Shown here: in pieces, positions 5,901 to 7,187 of the stretch
Numbering within the stretch: the stretch's first letter is position 1
Layout: the number at the start of each line of letters is the position of its first letter
Origin: JBECKW01 sp040235505
GTDB lineage: Bacteria; Desulfobacterota; Desulfobacteria; Desulfobacterales; JAFDDL01
NCBI GenBank assembly: GCA_040235505.1
Contig: JBECKW010000365.1
Span: forward strand, 1-7,187
Length of the DNA stretch: 7,187 bases
Reading direction: 5' to 3'
Translations under genes and position numbers: made by a program
Notes under the pieces: model-generated
Told to the model about the DNA's origin: nothing
Seen by the model: the letters and a program-made list of their open reading frames with translations, nothing else
Database searches by the model: none

Positions 5901-7187
5901 TTATTCTATTAACCGGTTCATCGCTTCCATAAACTCGGATTTCGAAACCTCGGACGTTATCCGAAGATCCGTTTCTTCCTCCCCCCGGCGATTTATAAAA
6001 ACAACGGTTGGAACTCCGATTACATGATATTTTTTCAAAATCTCATCCTGAAACGCCTGCCGTGTCGTCAAATCCAGGCGCATGGCGAGAAATTTTCCGC
6101 TCAATTGAACGACCTCGGGGTCACTGAAGACGGCCTTTTCGAGTCCCTTGCAGGGAAGGCACCAATCGGCATAAAAGTCGATAATGGCAGGTTCCCCCTC
6201 CAGGGCGGCTTTTTTCAGTAGGGCTTCATCATAGGGCTGCCAGGCGATGCCCTGCCGGGCGAAAAACGCGGATGAAAAATAGGCCACCCCCAGGAGGATC
6301 ACCACGGCACCCGATATCCGTTTCAATCGCACGAACCGCGCATTCTTCTCCCCGGCTTTATCGATAAACCCGAGATGAATGCCCGCCGCCAGGCCGACGG
6401 CGAGAAAGAGACCGGATTTTAAAACCGCCCCGCTGAAAAGGGGGCGGATCATATAGGCCGCCATGGCCATCAGAACCCACCCCATGAGCTTTCGAATCCA
6501 CAGCATCCAGTCCCCGGAGAGCGGCAGCTTTTTAAGGGCTCCTGAAAACAGCGCCAGGATGCATATCGGGAGTCCCATTCCGATGCTCAGGATGAAGAAG
6601 CAGAGAAATCCGAAAAGCGGATCGCCCTTCTGTCCCACATAGGTGAAAAGACCCAGAACAAAGGGACCGATGCAGGGGGCGGCAATGATGCCGAGGGTAA
6701 GCCCCATGAAAAATGTCCCGAAATATCCGCTGAAGTTTTTGGAGGCGACGGCATTCAGGGCCGGCGGCATCCGAAGCTCCCAGAAATCGAAAAAACTGAG
6801 GGCAAGACCTGTCATGATCAGCGCAATGATAATCAGCGCGGCAGGATGTTGCAGGGCGGCGCCCATCATATTTCCGGAAAGGGCGGAAAATACCCCCAGG
6901 GCGGAATTGGTAAGTGAGAGCCCGAAGAGATACAGGAGGCCGTGCAGCACGATCTTGCCTTTCATCCTCCCGCTTTTCCCGCCGAAATAGGAAACCGAAA
7001 TGGGAATCATGGGATAGATGCAGGGGCTCAGGTTCAGGGCCAGCCCCCCCAGAAAGATCAGGGCCAGGGTTAGCGGCAACCCTTTGCCTTCCGCGAAGGT
7101 GCCCGTTTTTTTGCTTTCGCTGAGCTTGCCGGTCTGAAGGGATGCGAACAACTCCGGATCGAGGTCCCGGGTGGCCGTTCCTTCGGG
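5901..7187 (-). CDS. dsbD: Thiol:disulfide interchange protein DsbD family, transmembrane and C-terminal thioredoxin domains (5' end outside window)
   Basis: DsbD passes electrons from cytoplasmic thioredoxin through the membrane to periplasmic partners that reduce disulfides or mature c-type cytochromes. The frame is open to the right edge, so the gene continues upstream; the missing part is probably the N-terminal periplasmic domain. Of 428 visible residues, about 37-310 contain roughly eight membrane helices. The two redox Cys of the beta domain are in NLSPCIYPMIPI (codon at 7020-7022) and in IAAPCIGPFVLG near visible residue 172. The C-terminal gamma domain has the thioredoxin site ADWCLPCK (visible Cys343 and Cys346) and the cis-Pro in IGVPTVVF (393). 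It ends with the helix EFMEAMNRLIE, a normal family end. The TTG at 7151 is internal, not the start. A TlpA-like remnant follows directly, which fits a former dsbD-tlpA pair, and the terminator at 5529-5567 closes the unit. CcdA-type proteins would lack the gamma domain seen here. Confidence 0.95.
   Translation of the reverse strand, partial: PEGTATRDLDPELFASLQTGKLSESKKTGTFAEGKGLPLTLALIFLGGLALNLSPCIYPMIPISVSYFGGKSGRMKGKIVLHGLLYLFGLSLTNSALGVFSALSGNMMGAALQHPAALIIIALIMTGLALSFFDFWELRMPPALNAVASKNFSGYFGTFFMGLTLGIIAAPCIGPFVLGLFTYVGQKGDPLFGFLCFFILSIGMGLPICILALFSGALKKLPLSGDWMLWIRKLMGWVLMAMAAYMIRPLFSGAVLKSGLFLAVGLAAGIHLGFIDKAGEKNARFVRLKRISGAVVILLGVAYFSSAFFARQGIAWQPYDEALLKKAALEGEPAIIDFYADWCLPCKGLEKAVFSDPEVVQLSGKFLAMRLDLTTRQAFQDEILKKYHVIGVPTVVFINRRGEEETDLRITSEVSKSEFMEAMNRLIE

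Overview
The window looks like an ordinary chromosomal stretch from a GC-rich, Gram-negative, probably anaerobic bacterium. The protein styles (a two-part DsbD thiol reductase, two lipoproteins with signal peptides, a COG1032-type radical SAM enzyme, an ApbE flavin transferase) remind me most of Desulfobacterota. That is an inference from resemblance; there is no rRNA or marker gene here to prove it.

Layout. On the left, two minus-strand genes lie in one probable operon: an unrecognised, extremely acidic 157-residue protein (1051-1524), then a lipoprotein ApbE FAD:protein FMN transferase (1-1019) that reaches the window edge. A divergent intergenic region (1525-1789) follows, with a perfect 14-bp palindrome and a consensus -10 box. 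Three plus-strand genes come next: mtnA (S-methyl-5-thioribose-1-phosphate isomerase), a B12-type radical SAM protein, and a lipoprotein with an NTF2/SnoaL-like fold and a Gly/Ala/Pro-rich tail. They are separated by gaps of about 190-215 bases, so they need not form one operon. A strong bidirectional terminator (5529-5567) closes this run. On the right, reading leftwards, is the C-terminal 80% of the visible part of a DsbD family protein (5901-7187, 5' end outside the window). Immediately behind it is the broken C-terminal remnant of a TlpA/ResA-like thioredoxin (5636-5900).

How the genes work together. There is no obvious single pathway. DsbD would carry electrons from cytoplasmic thioredoxin across the membrane to periplasmic thiol proteins, and the adjacent TlpA remnant fits as a former partner. 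ApbE would attach FMN to exported flavoproteins. MtnA would act in methylthioribose or 5-deoxyribose salvage, but no other salvage gene is nearby.

The most unusual non-coding features are a long, nearly perfect inverted repeat made of CGCAAAG units (2932-3012) and a short direct repeat that supplies the apparent start codon of the radical SAM gene (3073-3115). I did not find a convincing undescribed defence, mobile or biosynthetic system. The points most worth a second look are the truncated thioredoxin, the repeat-borne start codon, the intergenic palindrome and the acidic-tailed protein upstream of apbE.
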